A DNA stretch of 64,000 nucleotides from JBDGPU01 sp042219525. GTDB lineage: Archaea; Halobacteriota; Halobacteria; Halobacteriales; Haloferacaceae. The DNA lies in assembly GCA_042219525.1 (NCBI GenBank), contig JBDGPU010000009.1, positions 1-64,000 of the forward strand, read 5' to 3'. Under the pieces are notes generated by a model. It did no database searches. It was not told where the DNA came from and worked only from the letters and a program-made list of their open reading frames with translations. How positions within the stretch are numbered: the first letter of the stretch is position 1; the number at the start of each line of letters is the position of its first letter. A program made the position numbers and the translations under genes. Positions 8,590 through 17,200 of the stretch are shown here, in pieces.

Positions 8590-10260
8590 TCAGTCCGCGA
8601 GCGTGCCGCCGGAAACGACGTCCGCCGGGACGACGCCGTCCTCGCGCCAGCCCCGGCGTTCGTAGTACTCCTCGAGGGCGGCGTCCATCCCCTCGATCTC
8701 GTACGGCAGCGTGTCGTCAGTGCGGTCGAAGCCGCGTTGGTTGTTGAAGTGGCGTTCGAGCGCGACGATCCGGGCGCCGGTCTCCAGCAGCTCGTCGTAG
8801 TCGACGCCGAAGATCCGTTCGAGTCGCTCGTCGGTCATGTGCGCCTTCGCGAACTTGCAGATGACCGCCGAGTCGTTGACGGCCTTCAGGTTCTCGAGTT
8901 CGATGACGACCTTGGGTTTCCCCTCCAGTCCCTCCGGCGGGACGACGCCCTCGTACTCCAGGTTGTGGATCTTCGAGTACATGTGGTCGGCGCCGCGGTT
9001 GGCCGTCGCGTAGCCGAGCGCGCGCCCGTGAAGCACGCGCCCGTCGTGGCCGGGGAACTCCAGCCCCTTCGACGTCCAGTTCTCGACGCCGAGCTCCTCG
9101 TGGATGCGGTCGACGCCCTCCGCGAGGGTGTCGCCGACGCCCTTTCGCCGCGCGATACGCTCGACGAGGTCGTGGACGAGCTCCGCGTTCCCGAACTCGT
9201 CGTTCGCCTGGAGGTACGCCCCGATCACGACGCCGGCGCTGACGGTGTCGAGCCCGAGCTCGTCACAGAGCTCGTTCGACTTCATCACGTCGACGAGGTC
9301 GCCGATCTCGAGGTTGCTCCCGAAGGAGAACACCGTCTCGTACTCCGGCCCCTCCGTTTCGAGACCGGTCTCCTCGTCCCTGGTCGGCAGCTTGCAGGCG
9401 AACGCGCATTGCGAGCAGGTGCCCTTCTTGTACTTCTTCGACTCCACGGCGCTGCCGTTGATCCCCTCGACGCCCTCGTCGAAGGACATGCGCTCGAAGT
9501 ACCGGGTCGGCAGCGAGTAGAGCTCGTTTTTTAAGTCGACGCCGCTGGTCGTCCCCTGCCGCTTCATGATGTGGTCCTCCGTCGCGGCGTCCTGGTGGAC
9601 CTCCCGGGTGACGTTCGGGTCCGGGAACTCGATGTCGGGGCGGGACTCCCCGCCGAAGGAGACGGTCTTCACGCGCTTCGCGCCGAGCACCGCGCCGACG
9701 CCGCCGCGCCCGAACGCGCGCGTGTCGGAGGTCATCACCGACGCGAACCGGACCCGGTTCCCGCCGGCGGGCCCGATGGTCGCCAGGTGCTCGGCGTCGA
9801 GGCCGTGGCGGTCGGCCATTGCCGCGCTCGTCTCGCTGACGGTGGCGCCGGCGAGGGCCGGGATTTCCTCGAACTCGACGCCCTCGTCGGTGACGTGGAC
9901 CGCCAGCAGCACGTCGCTCTCGCCGACGAATTCGACGCAGGCGTGGCCCGTGTCCGCGAAGTTGCGCGAGAGGAATCCGCCGGCGTTCGTCGAGACGAGC
10001 CCGTCGGTGAGGGGTGATAGTGCCGTGGCGTTCATCCGGCCCGTGAAACTCATTCGCGAGGTCTGGAGCGGCCCGGTCGAGAGATAGACGCGGTTCTCCG
10101 GGCCGAAGGGGTCCGCGTCGAACGGAATCGCGTCGTGCGCGAGCTTCGTCGCGACGCCGCGGCCACCGATGAACGAGTCGAGCACGTCGTCGATAGTCGT
10201 CGACTCCCAGGTTCGGTCCTCGAGGTCGATCGTGAGGAGCGTTCCGTCCGTGTGGAGCAT
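8590..10260 (-). CDS. Tungsten-dependent aldehyde:ferredoxin oxidoreductase (AOR family)
   Basis: 556 residues from the ATG at 10260 (a GTG two codons upstream is possible). AOR enzymes oxidise aldehydes to acids and reduce ferredoxin with a W-bis-pterin cofactor and one [4Fe-4S] cluster. The N-terminal pterin-binding region has FIGGRGVATKL and the conserved GPLQTSRMSFTGR. The cluster ligands are CSQCAFACKLPT (about 281-292), with the fourth Cys in DSAVICKFAK near 465. The Asp/Leu-rich LGLDTVSAG block lies near 330. Length is slightly below typical AOR (about 600). Monocistronic; a weak A/T-rich promoter lies about 28 nt upstream on the minus strand. Confidence 0.88.
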   Translation of the reverse strand: MLHTDGTLLTIDLEDRTWESTTIDDVLDSFIGGRGVATKLAHDAIPFDADPFGPENRVYLSTGPLQTSRMSFTGRMNATALSPLTDGLVSTNAGGFLSRNFADTGHACVEFVGESDVLLAVHVTDEGVEFEEIPALAGATVSETSAAMADRHGLDAEHLATIGPAGGNRVRFASVMTSDTRAFGRGGVGAVLGAKRVKTVSFGGESRPDIEFPDPNVTREVHQDAATEDHIMKRQGTTSGVDLKNELYSLPTRYFERMSFDEGVEGINGSAVESKKYKKGTCSQCAFACKLPTRDEETGLETEGPEYETVFSFGSNLEIGDLVDVMKSNELCDELGLDTVSAGVVIGAYLQANDEFGNAELVHDLVERIARRKGVGDTLAEGVDRIHEELGVENWTSKGLEFPGHDGRVLHGRALGYATANRGADHMYSKIHNLEYEGVVPPEGLEGKPKVVIELENLKAVNDSAVICKFAKAHMTDERLERIFGVDYDELLETGARIVALERHFNNQRGFDRTDDTLPYEIEGMDAALEEYYERRGWREDGVVPADVVSGGTLAD

Positions 10261-10266
10261 ACCCAC

Positions 10267-10727
10267 TACGTGAACCGGCGGTACCTAAAACACGGGGGAC
10301 GCGAGCAAAGGCGGTTTCTCGGACCGAACACCAACCCGCCGGACTGCGCCTGGACGATCCGTAATCGTGTGTGGATAGCCTATCCGTAAATCGGTGGACG
10401 AGTGGTCAGGTGAGGGCGCTACAACAATCCGTTCGGGCCGCTCGACCGAGCCTTCCAGTTACTCGTTCGTGGTTGCTAGCCGGGCAGCAGAGACATCGCT
10501 CAACTGCTGGCATCACCATCGAATTCACTTACAGCAATAGGCCTGTAATGGAAATCCGGCGTTCATCGACGCTGTCGGCCATTATCGGGCGGCCAGCGTT
10601 TGCAGTAACGCGAACGGTGTGTAGGGGCTGGACCGCTCGGGGTGTGGACTGCTCGTGGAGACGGGCGAGCCGATCCGGTTCGAGGAGCGGTGATACCCTC
10701 ACGCTGGTTCCGACTCCTCGCAGTCAC
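10267..10727. other. Intergenic; no gene seen
   Basis: About 460 bp between the AOR promoter and the 3' end of an MFS gene. Codon pattern and frames do not suggest a protein on either strand, and no repeat or tRNA-like fold was noticed. Confidence 0.5.
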
Positions 10728-11933
10728 TCAGTCGGATTCCGGGGCCAGGAGCGAGAGGGCGAGCCCCCCGAGCGCCAGGACGCCGGCGTAGGTGAACGCG
10801 GTTGCATAGGTACCGGTCACGTCGATGAGGGTGCCCGCAACGATCGGTGCACTGAACGCGCCCGCCATGCCGGCCGTCCCCAGCAGAGCCAGCGCGGTGC
10901 CGCTGACGTCGGCAGCGACGGACTCTGTGACGTAGGTCCAGACGACGCCGAAGGTGAGCTGGATGACGAAGCCGGCGGCGAGCAGGGACGCGACGATGAC
11001 GGCGAGCGTCTCCGTCGTGGCGATGGCGACGACCAGCGGGATCGCGACGAGGAAGGAGAACTGCAGGACCGGGATCCGGCGACGCCCGAGCAGCCGATCC
11101 GAGACGAACCCGCCGCCAACCCGGGAGAGGACGCCCATCGCCGGAAACAGCGCGGTCAACAGGCCGCTTAGCGTGGGCGAGAGGGCGAACTCCGAAGCGA
11201 GGTACGAGGGGAGCCAGCTGTTGACGAACAGGTAGTAGGAGTACCCGGCGAAGGCCATCACGCAGCCGTAGCGAACGGCACGGTGCTGGAGGACGTCGCC
11301 GACGTTCCCCCGGAGCGTGGCCCCGGAGTCGCCCGGTTGCACGTCGACCCCGCGCACGGCGACGCGAAAGAGCCCGAAGCCGGCGAGCACGCCCACCCCC
11401 CCGAGGAGGAAGCTCGCCGGCCAGCCGACCGCGGCGGTGATCCTGGGGACGGTCCACTGGCCCACGGCGAACCCGGCCGGCGCGCTCGTGAGGTAGATGC
11501 CGACGACCGTCCCGCGCCTGTCGCCGACGACGGCGCCACCGATCACGTTGGCGGAGGCCGTCCACGCGGTCGCGATGGCGGCGCCGGCGAGGAGCCGGGT
11601 GACGAGCAGTTCGGCGAACGCCCCCCGGCGGCCCGCGCGCCAGCCCCAGACGACGGCGACCACGAGTACGCCGGTCGCCACGCCGATGGCGCGAATGTCG
11701 CCAAACCGGTCGATGGCGCCCCCAACGACGGCACTCGTCACCGTCCAGGCCGCCAGTACAGCGCTGACGAGCCAGACGCCTGTCGACGGGCCGACCCCGA
11801 GATCAGTGGAGATGGTCGAGAGCACGCTCGCAGGCGCGATGACGTAGTGGTGGGCCGCCGCCGCCAGCAGCCACAACCCGACGATGGTGCCGAGGAGATG
11901 CCGTTCGGCGACGAGCTGGGACCAACGGCTCAC
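10728..11933 (-). CDS. MFS transporter (12 TM)
   Basis: 401 residues from a GTG at 11931-11933 (VSRWSQLVAER). The frame runs on upstream without stops, but that part is antisense to the gene at 12138, so the GTG just before the first hydrophobic helix is chosen. Twelve hydrophobic segments; the A-motif-like loop is AIDRFGDIRAIG (about 69-80) and the second-half counterpart is GFVSDRLLGRRRI (about 265). Nitrate/oxalate-type MFS members share this layout, but the substrate is unknown. It is divergent from the MBL-fold gene pair, with about 200 bp between starts. Confidence 0.8.
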   Translation of the reverse strand: MSRWSQLVAERHLLGTIVGLWLLAAAAHHYVIAPASVLSTISTDLGVGPSTGVWLVSAVLAAWTVTSAVVGGAIDRFGDIRAIGVATGVLVVAVVWGWRAGRRGAFAELLVTRLLAGAAIATAWTASANVIGGAVVGDRRGTVVGIYLTSAPAGFAVGQWTVPRITAAVGWPASFLLGGVGVLAGFGLFRVAVRGVDVQPGDSGATLRGNVGDVLQHRAVRYGCVMAFAGYSYYLFVNSWLPSYLASEFALSPTLSGLLTALFPAMGVLSRVGGGFVSDRLLGRRRIPVLQFSFLVAIPLVVAIATTETLAVIVASLLAAGFVIQLTFGVVWTYVTESVAADVSGTALALLGTAGMAGAFSAPIVAGTLIDVTGTYATAFTYAGVLALGGLALSLLAPESD

Positions 11934-12137
11934 GCCGGTATCCCCCGTGTCCGGATCGACTCTCCCAAAGCCGTGTCCGAGTTCGCTTCTTCCCCGACCC
12001 CGGCACCGGCGTCGTTCATCTCCCGCCTGATAGCATCTCGCACCGTTGATAGCTCCCTGACAGTCCAGCCTCTTAATTCTCCGTCCTTCATCTGGGTCGC
12101 TAGGTATTATCGGAGGGTTTGCAGTCGCGAGATTTTT

Positions 12138-12968
12138 GTGAACGTATCGCAATCGTACGTTGTGAATCGAGAAATCGTTCCCGGCATTCACTGGATATAC
12201 GAAGCTGGGCCAGACAGGACGGAGAAGTTCGACCTGGCCGAACGGCAGCCGGACTGGTACGAGACGGGCCGCGAGGCGTACATCCCGCAATGCGGCTATC
12301 TGGTCGATGGCGGTGACGAAACGCTGATGTTCGACACGCTCTCGCCCGCGAGCACGGAGCAGGCCCTCGACGCGATCGACGATATCGTCGGCGACCGCGG
12401 GCTGGATTACCTCGTCGTCTCCCACCCGGACGTCCCACACGCCGGCAATACGAAGCCGATCCTGGACGCGCATCCGGAGGCGACGCTCGTGGCACCGGCG
12501 TACGGCAACGACCACGAGCTCTACCGACTCGACGAGGGGATGCACGTCGCGGAGGGCGACAGTATCGACCTCGGCGACCGCGTCGTCGACTTCCACGAGG
12601 CCACGTTCCTCGACGCGCCCGTCTCGGTCTGGATGACCGAGCGGGAGACGGAGACGCTGTTCCCGGTCGACTGGATGGGCTTTCCCCACCTCGACGAGGA
12701 GGCGCTCGCGTTCGTCGACGAGCTCGACGGCGAGTTCGAGACGAGCCGGCTCACGGAGTTCCACGGCCGCGTGCTGTTCTGGTACCAGTACGTCGACGTC
12801 GAGCGCACGAACGCGGAGATCGACAATCTGATCGAGAAGTTCGACCCGGAGATCATCGCGCCCTCCCACGGGCTCGTGATCCGGGAGAACCCGTCGGAGT
12901 ACATGGCGATGATGAAGGACGTGACCCGGACCCTCGACGAAGAGGGTCGGATCGGCACGCTGGGGTAA
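12138..12968 (+). CDS. MBL-fold protein with altered metal-binding motif (first of a pair)
   Basis: 276 residues from the GTG at 12138, placed about 30 nt after a TATA-like GTATTAT. The metallo-beta-lactamase fold is seen from the order of motifs. A strand-ending GGDETLMFDTL is followed by the metal motif VVSHPDVPHAGN (about 94-105), later DWMGFPHL (about 177) and a C-terminal IIAPSHG (about 240-246). In flavodiiron-type MBL proteins the first motif is H-x-E/H-x-D-H; here it is H-P-D-V-P-H, so the usual Asp before the last His is Pro. There is no flavodoxin domain. Three bases separate it from its paralogue, so they are probably one transcript. Function unknown, perhaps an NO/O2-related or hydrolytic enzyme. 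Confidence 0.78.
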   Translation: MNVSQSYVVNREIVPGIHWIYEAGPDRTEKFDLAERQPDWYETGREAYIPQCGYLVDGGDETLMFDTLSPASTEQALDAIDDIVGDRGLDYLVVSHPDVPHAGNTKPILDAHPEATLVAPAYGNDHELYRLDEGMHVAEGDSIDLGDRVVDFHEATFLDAPVSVWMTERETETLFPVDWMGFPHLDEEALAFVDELDGEFETSRLTEFHGRVLFWYQYVDVERTNAEIDNLIEKFDPEIIAPSHGLVIRENPSEYMAMMKDVTRTLDEEGRIGTLG

Positions 12969-12971
12969 TCT

Positions 12972-13709
12972 ATGACTGTACACGTAACTGAGACCGTCGA
13001 ATGGGTGAACAAGTGTTACGAGCACGAGGGCGAACACGAACACGTCTCGTTGTACCTCGTCCGCGAGGGCGACGACGTCATCCTCATCGACTCCGGCTCC
13101 TTCTACCACCGCGAGGGCATCACCGAGTCGATCGAGGCCGCGACGGACGGCGAGGGTCCGGACGCCATCGTGCTCTCGCACTCCGACTACCCGCACGCGG
13201 GCAACGTCGCGCCGCTCGGCGCCGACACGGACGACGTCGAACTCGTCGCCTCCTCCGGATCGCCGGCTCAGCAGGGCCTCCCGGACGCCCGGAAGTGCGA
13301 GATCGGCGGCCAGCTCGAAGTGAAGGGTCGAACCTTCAGCTTCATCGACCCACCGCTAGCCGACCGCTCGCACACGACCTGGATCTACGACCACGGCGAC
13401 GGCGTCCTCTTCACCGCGGACGGCTTCGGCAACTACCACGAACCGGGGCAGTGCGACTACCTCTCCGGCGACTTCGAGGACGTGACGCCCGCGGAGTCCA
13501 TCTACGAGTACCACCGCGACAACCTGGTCTGGCTCCGGTACGTCGCCCCTGAGAAGGTCCAGACCACGCTCGACGCCATCTTCGACGAGTTCGCCGTCGA
13601 CGCCGTGGCCCCGATCCACGGGAATCCCATCGAGGGCGACGACGTCGACGTCTACCGCGACCGGCTTTACGACGCGATGAGCCGGATCGCAAACGAACAC
13701 GAGGTGTGA
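12972..13709 (+). CDS. MBL-fold protein with altered metal-binding motif (second of a pair)
   Basis: 245 residues. Paralogue of the upstream gene, starting three bases after its stop codon, which implies co-transcription and perhaps a heteromeric pair. Metal motif VLSHSDYPHAGN (about 69-80) shows the same H-x-D-x-P-H arrangement; downstream blocks are LFTADGFGNYHE (about 144-155) and VAPIHGNPI (about 215-223). It keeps the second-sphere Asp and C-terminal His of the fold, so metal binding remains possible with a changed ligand set. No signal peptide. No specific reaction can be named. Confidence 0.78.
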   Translation: MTVHVTETVEWVNKCYEHEGEHEHVSLYLVREGDDVILIDSGSFYHREGITESIEAATDGEGPDAIVLSHSDYPHAGNVAPLGADTDDVELVASSGSPAQQGLPDARKCEIGGQLEVKGRTFSFIDPPLADRSHTTWIYDHGDGVLFTADGFGNYHEPGQCDYLSGDFEDVTPAESIYEYHRDNLVWLRYVAPEKVQTTLDAIFDEFAVDAVAPIHGNPIEGDDVDVYRDRLYDAMSRIANEHEV

Positions 13710-13840
13710 GAGGGGTCGGGCGGTGGCCACTGGTGGACCCTCGCCGCCGAAGCCGGCCGTGTTTCGACCCAGTTACCGACCGATCGCGGACCAATCGGGG
13801 TCTTCACTCACCGGGAAGCGACGTCGCGTCGTCAGTAACC

Positions 13841-14416
13841 TTATAAATCGTCGGGCTGCGTCCCGACGCCCTCGGGCCAGCCGGTCGGTTTCGCGGCCGA
13901 GGGCTGAGCGTGGTCGCGCTTGAGCACCATCGGCGTCCGCTCTAGGGAGAGCACGAGGTCGTCGTGCTGGTTGTACGCTCGCAGTTCCGTCGTGACGATG
14001 CCGACGTGGTCGCGGGAGTCGGACTCGCGTTTGTCGATCACTTCGCTCTCCGCGAAGATGGTGTCCCCGTGGAAGACGGGGGCGTGATGGCGGATGGCGT
14101 CGTAGCCGAGGTTTGCCGTCGCGTTCGCGGAGACGTCGATGACGCTCATCCCGACCGCGAGCGCGATGACGAAGGTGCCGTCGACGAGGCGCTCGTCGAA
14201 CTCAGTCTCGCCAGCGTACGCCTCGTTGAAGTGCATCGGGTTCATGTTCATCGTGACGTTCGTGAACCAGACGTTGTCCGTCTCCGTCACGGTGCGCCCG
14301 TACGGGTGCTTGTAGATGTCGCCGACGGCGAAATCCTCGTAGTAGCGCCCCTGCCAGCCGGACACGAGGCGACGGTCGGCGTCATCGCTATCGGCAGCTG
14401 CGTTCTCGTCGGCCAT
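13841..14416 (-). CDS. MaoC-family (R)-hydratase, mesaconyl-CoA-hydratase-like
   Basis: 191 residues from the ATG at 14416; a TATA-like sequence near 14440 on the minus strand supports a leaderless start here, and the upstream in-frame extension is rejected. The hot-dog fold hydratase motif is visible as YYEDFAVGDIYKHPYGRTVTE at the start and the catalytic-region sequence MNMNPMHFNEAYA (about 76-88) with Asn/Asp-His geometry. MaoC dehydratases act on enoyl- or mesaconyl-CoA; in haloarchaea relatives serve the methylaspartate cycle or acyl-CoA metabolism. No neighbouring pathway gene fixes the substrate. Confidence 0.8.
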   Translation of the reverse strand: MADENAAADSDDADRRLVSGWQGRYYEDFAVGDIYKHPYGRTVTETDNVWFTNVTMNMNPMHFNEAYAGETEFDERLVDGTFVIALAVGMSVIDVSANATANLGYDAIRHHAPVFHGDTIFAESEVIDKRESDSRDHVGIVTTELRAYNQHDDLVLSLERTPMVLKRDHAQPSAAKPTGWPEGVGTQPDDL

Positions 14417-15117
14417 ACGTGTCGGTACGAGAGAAGGAGTATAAAGATACAGTCGGCTCAGCGTCGTCGCGCCAACCGGTCGTGTCCTGACCCTGGACTC
14501 CCTTATCACGTTTTTTGGTGCGGCACCGTCGCGGACGTGGTCGCGGTGACGTTCTGGATGGAATTATTGGGATCTTGGGACTCCGCTAATTATTAAATAT
14601 GCCAAACATAATAGAATTATAGTCATACTCATGATACGACTTAAACTTGACTGTGTATTCTCGGCGCCCCGGGGATAACGACAGTCGCGACTGCGCACTG
14701 ACTGGAAGTAGACGCCCGCATCTGGCCTACTATTCCTCCAACGACTCGTTTTAGCGATCTTACCGACTCGGTCAGTACGAAAATGTTCGATTACACCCCT
14801 GGCATCGACCCGTGCCGTCGTCGCCGCGTGATCGCCCTCTCTGAAGTTATCGATTTCTGTCCCGCGCCTGGACTCTATCAGAGAAAGGTCGATCTTATCG
14901 GCGGTCACCCGGTTTTGCGCTTCCCGATTATGTCCCACTTCTTCGTCAGGGGAATTCTATAAATATCGTTCTTCTTTTTATTTTATCTATTTGGTAGAAG
15001 GGCGATCCTATCGAGGTTGTTTCTACTGGTTGCTGCACCCCTGTTGCTGGATCGGTCATCGAAGACGACTCCCCTACCGGCGGAACACTCATTGAGTATC
15101 ACCTCGGATCTCATTGT
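14417..15117. other. AT-rich intergenic region; one doubtful 59-codon ORF
   Basis: About 700 bp with a GC drop around 14570-15000. A plus-strand ORF at 14783-14962 (59 residues, starting MFDYTPGIDPCRRRR) is possible but has no recognisable fold, and a 124-codon frame runs antisense to it. A T/A-rich stretch near 14970-14995 could promote the small gene at 15118. Nothing else is supported. Confidence 0.4.
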
Positions 15118-15243
15118 ATGAGTACGACCGAGTGGCCGCGCGAAATCGGCGACCATACCGTCACGGACCAGTGGGAATGTACGGACTGCGACGCGTCGTT
15201 CGACTGTCTCAGCCAGTTCCGACAGTCCGACTGCGAGGACTGA
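15118..15243 (+). CDS. Small Cys-rich (zinc-ribbon-like) protein, 41 residues
   Basis: A 41-residue ORF with four cysteines in WECTDCDASFDCLSQFRQ and a final SDCED, i.e. C-x2-C followed by C and C. It is rich in Asp/Glu/Thr as haloarchaeal proteins are. Tiny zinc-finger proteins of this kind are frequent in haloarchaea. It begins MSTTEWPREIG, and its TGA is followed at once by the 15-bp repeat tract. Role unknown; metal binding is inferred from cysteine spacing only. Confidence 0.6.
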   Translation: MSTTEWPREIGDHTVTDQWECTDCDASFDCLSQFRQSDCED

Positions 15244-15267
15244 CCACCGTCGTTTCCACCGCTGTCG

Positions 15268-15403
15268 TCGCCGTCGCCGTCATCCGCCGTCGCCGTCATC
15301 CGCCGTCGCCATCATCCGCCGTCGCCGTCACCCTGCCATCGACGTCATCCGCCGTCGCCGTCATCCGCCGTCGCCATCATCCGCCGTCGCCGTCACCCCC
15401 CAT
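15268..15403. repeat. Minisatellite: 15-bp units CGCCGTCGCCGTCAT
   Basis: About nine degenerate copies of a 15-bp unit (variants with GCCATCATC and GTCACC), with a higher-order block of about 64 bp occurring twice (beginning 15281 and 15345). It fills the gap between the small Cys protein and the 3' end of the Mrr-like gene. Length polymorphism would be expected. Confidence 0.8.
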
Positions 15404-15416
15404 CGACCTCACCGGA

Positions 15417-16460
15417 TCACCGATACTCGTACGTCGACCGCGACAGCGACGACCCGTGCCGCGAGACCTCCGGCAGCTTCTCGATCCAGCGTCCGAGCGT
15501 GTTCCCACGCCTGTCAGCCGTGCTCCTGGAGAGCCCGTGTTCGTGAGTCGGCGGCAGCGTGTGCTCCATGACTAGGGCCTGCAACTCGCTGTGGTCGATG
15601 CTACCTTCCTGCCGAAGCTTCCGGAGAATCGGCTTCGCGATGGCCATCTCGCGAATTCGTTCCTCCAGCAGCGCCTCGGCGGCTGCCTCGTTGCCCGCTT
15701 CGAGGTACTGCACGTACTCGGCGCCGACTCGCGAGAGGACCCACTGCCGGCGCTCGTGTCCCTCGTACTCGACGGTCGTATCCTTGTGGACGAATCCGAG
15801 CGGCCAGGCGGCGTGTGGGTAGTAGTCGGCCTGTCTCGGGTCCCAGGCCTCGCCAGTTTCACGCTCCAGCACCTCAGTTATCTGCGGTTTGACGTCGTAC
15901 CCCTCGTCGATACCGCGGAGGACGATATTTAAGCGGTCGACGACGTCGGCCTGCGGGACGGCGTCCGAGCGCACGCGGTCGTCGTCCTCGAGTTCGAAGA
16001 GGTCCCAGAACGACCAGTCGGTCGCGAACTCGCCGTCGTTCTCCTCGACGCCGAGTTCGCTCTCGACCATGAGGTCGGCGAGGGACTGGCCGTCGAGGAG
16101 GCGGATCGACCCCTGCCTGGCGCTGTCGACGGCCGGACCGCTGAACGAGGAGGTCGTCATGAACGTGCCGACGTGGTAGCCACCCTCCCGGAGCGAGCCC
16201 TTGAACGTCCGCATCGTGCTCGAGGAGACGGTGTTCGACTCGTCGGTGCGCTTCGCCTGCACGCCCAGTCGCGCCTGGAATACGTCGCGGTCGATGACGG
16301 CGTGGACGTCGATGCCGTCGTCGCCCGACCGCGGCGTCAGCTCGAGCTCCCGCGTCGGCTCGGCGCTCCGGATCAGGATCCGACAGAGGTTCTCGAACTG
16401 CGTCGGGCTGATCGACAGCGCCCGGTCGAGCACCTCGTCTCTCGCCGCGGAAGCCTGCAT
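15417..16460 (-). CDS. Mrr-type restriction endonuclease (PD-(D/E)XK), solitary
   Basis: 347 residues from the ATG at 16460; the longer open frame upstream overlaps the divergent gene and is rejected. The catalytic core is at residues about 19-100: an FENLCRILI helix, then GDDGIDVHAVI (Asp of PD-D/E-x-K) and the QAKR block, matching Mrr_cat. Mrr proteins cut modified (methylated) DNA. The C-terminal half (about 160-347) is helical and not recognised; it may read the target. No methyltransferase or specificity gene is nearby, consistent with a type IV, modification-dependent enzyme. Confidence 0.75.
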   Translation of the reverse strand: MQASAARDEVLDRALSISPTQFENLCRILIRSAEPTRELELTPRSGDDGIDVHAVIDRDVFQARLGVQAKRTDESNTVSSSTMRTFKGSLREGGYHVGTFMTTSSFSGPAVDSARQGSIRLLDGQSLADLMVESELGVEENDGEFATDWSFWDLFELEDDDRVRSDAVPQADVVDRLNIVLRGIDEGYDVKPQITEVLERETGEAWDPRQADYYPHAAWPLGFVHKDTTVEYEGHERRQWVLSRVGAEYVQYLEAGNEAAAEALLEERIREMAIAKPILRKLRQEGSIDHSELQALVMEHTLPPTHEHGLSRSTADRRGNTLGRWIEKLPEVSRHGSSLSRSTYEYR

Positions 16461-16582
16461 CGTCGTGACCGAGATCGGGCGCGGGCAAAAGTGTTCGTGG
16501 ACCGGGCCGGCCGAGTTCGACGCCAGTTGCTTGAACTGGACGGCCGGGAGACCTTTCACGCGAACGGACCCACGTATGCCCC

Positions 16583-16984
16583 GTGGCTGGAGCACTCGTC
16601 GGGCTCGTACTCGGAAGCATCGTCGGGGCAGTCGCCACCATCGCCGGCTCGTATTTCGTGTTCTGGCGTCGGCGGCGCGCAGCCCTGGAGCACCTGCGGC
16701 GCGCGTTCGAGACGGAACTCGACGCGCTGTCGTACGTCGACGAGATGGCGGACCGCGGCGAGTACGAGGCACTCACCCAGACGGTGGAACGGCCGGTCGT
16801 CTACGAGAGCAACGCCGACGACGTCGGCCACCTCTCGGGCGAGGAGGTCGAGGCCCTCGTCGCCTTTTATACCGATCTGTACTGGTTGCAGGATCAACAG
16901 GACATCGAGGACAAGAAGGAGCGCGTCCACGAGATCGTCGAGAAGCGTCAGCGGGCTATCGCGGTGGTTCGCGAGGCCGAATGA
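16583..16984 (+). CDS. Small membrane-anchored hypothetical protein
   Basis: 133 residues from a GTG at 16583. One N-terminal transmembrane helix (about 2-26) is followed by a WRRRRAALEHLRRAFETEL stop-transfer/helical segment and a charged helical domain, so the bulk is probably cytoplasmic. No family recognised. It is divergent from the Mrr-like gene (122 bp between starts), which might hint at a defence pairing, but there is no direct evidence. Confidence 0.6.
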   Translation: MAGALVGLVLGSIVGAVATIAGSYFVFWRRRRAALEHLRRAFETELDALSYVDEMADRGEYEALTQTVERPVVYESNADDVGHLSGEEVEALVAFYTDLYWLQDQQDIEDKKERVHEIVEKRQRAIAVVREAE

Positions 16985-17122
16985 GGCCTTCCAACATGAG
17001 TTCACCGCCCGAAGGAGAGCACGACAGAGGCGGAGATAGGGTGGGTCGAGGTGGATGGCCGTCCGCGGGTTCTGTCCGGGCGGACCGATAGAGGCGATAT
17101 TTACTCGAACCGCTGAACCGTC

Positions 17123-17134
17123 CGAACATGTTTT
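17123..17134. promoter_or_regulatory. Putative NarO-type site upstream of norB
   Basis: CGAACATGTTTT, with an intact left half and a degenerate right half compared with CGAACATGTTCG elsewhere in the window. It lies 66 nt before the norB ATG. Further CGAAC/TGAAC half-sites lie at 17106 and 17114. Confidence 0.5.
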
Positions 17135-17200
17135 ACATCCTGCCCGCGATCTGAGAAGAGAACCGGTTTCAAAGGACCTCTATCGCTAATCAGCACCTGT

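Noticed and set aside
10728..13196. An 822-codon minus-strand open frame
   Set aside because: Only the 3' part (10728-11933) encodes a transporter. The remainder is antisense to the two MBL-fold genes and has no fold of its own.
14564..14938. 124-codon minus-strand ORF in the AT-rich gap
   Set aside because: No fold or motif, unusual codons, and a competing ORF on the other strand.
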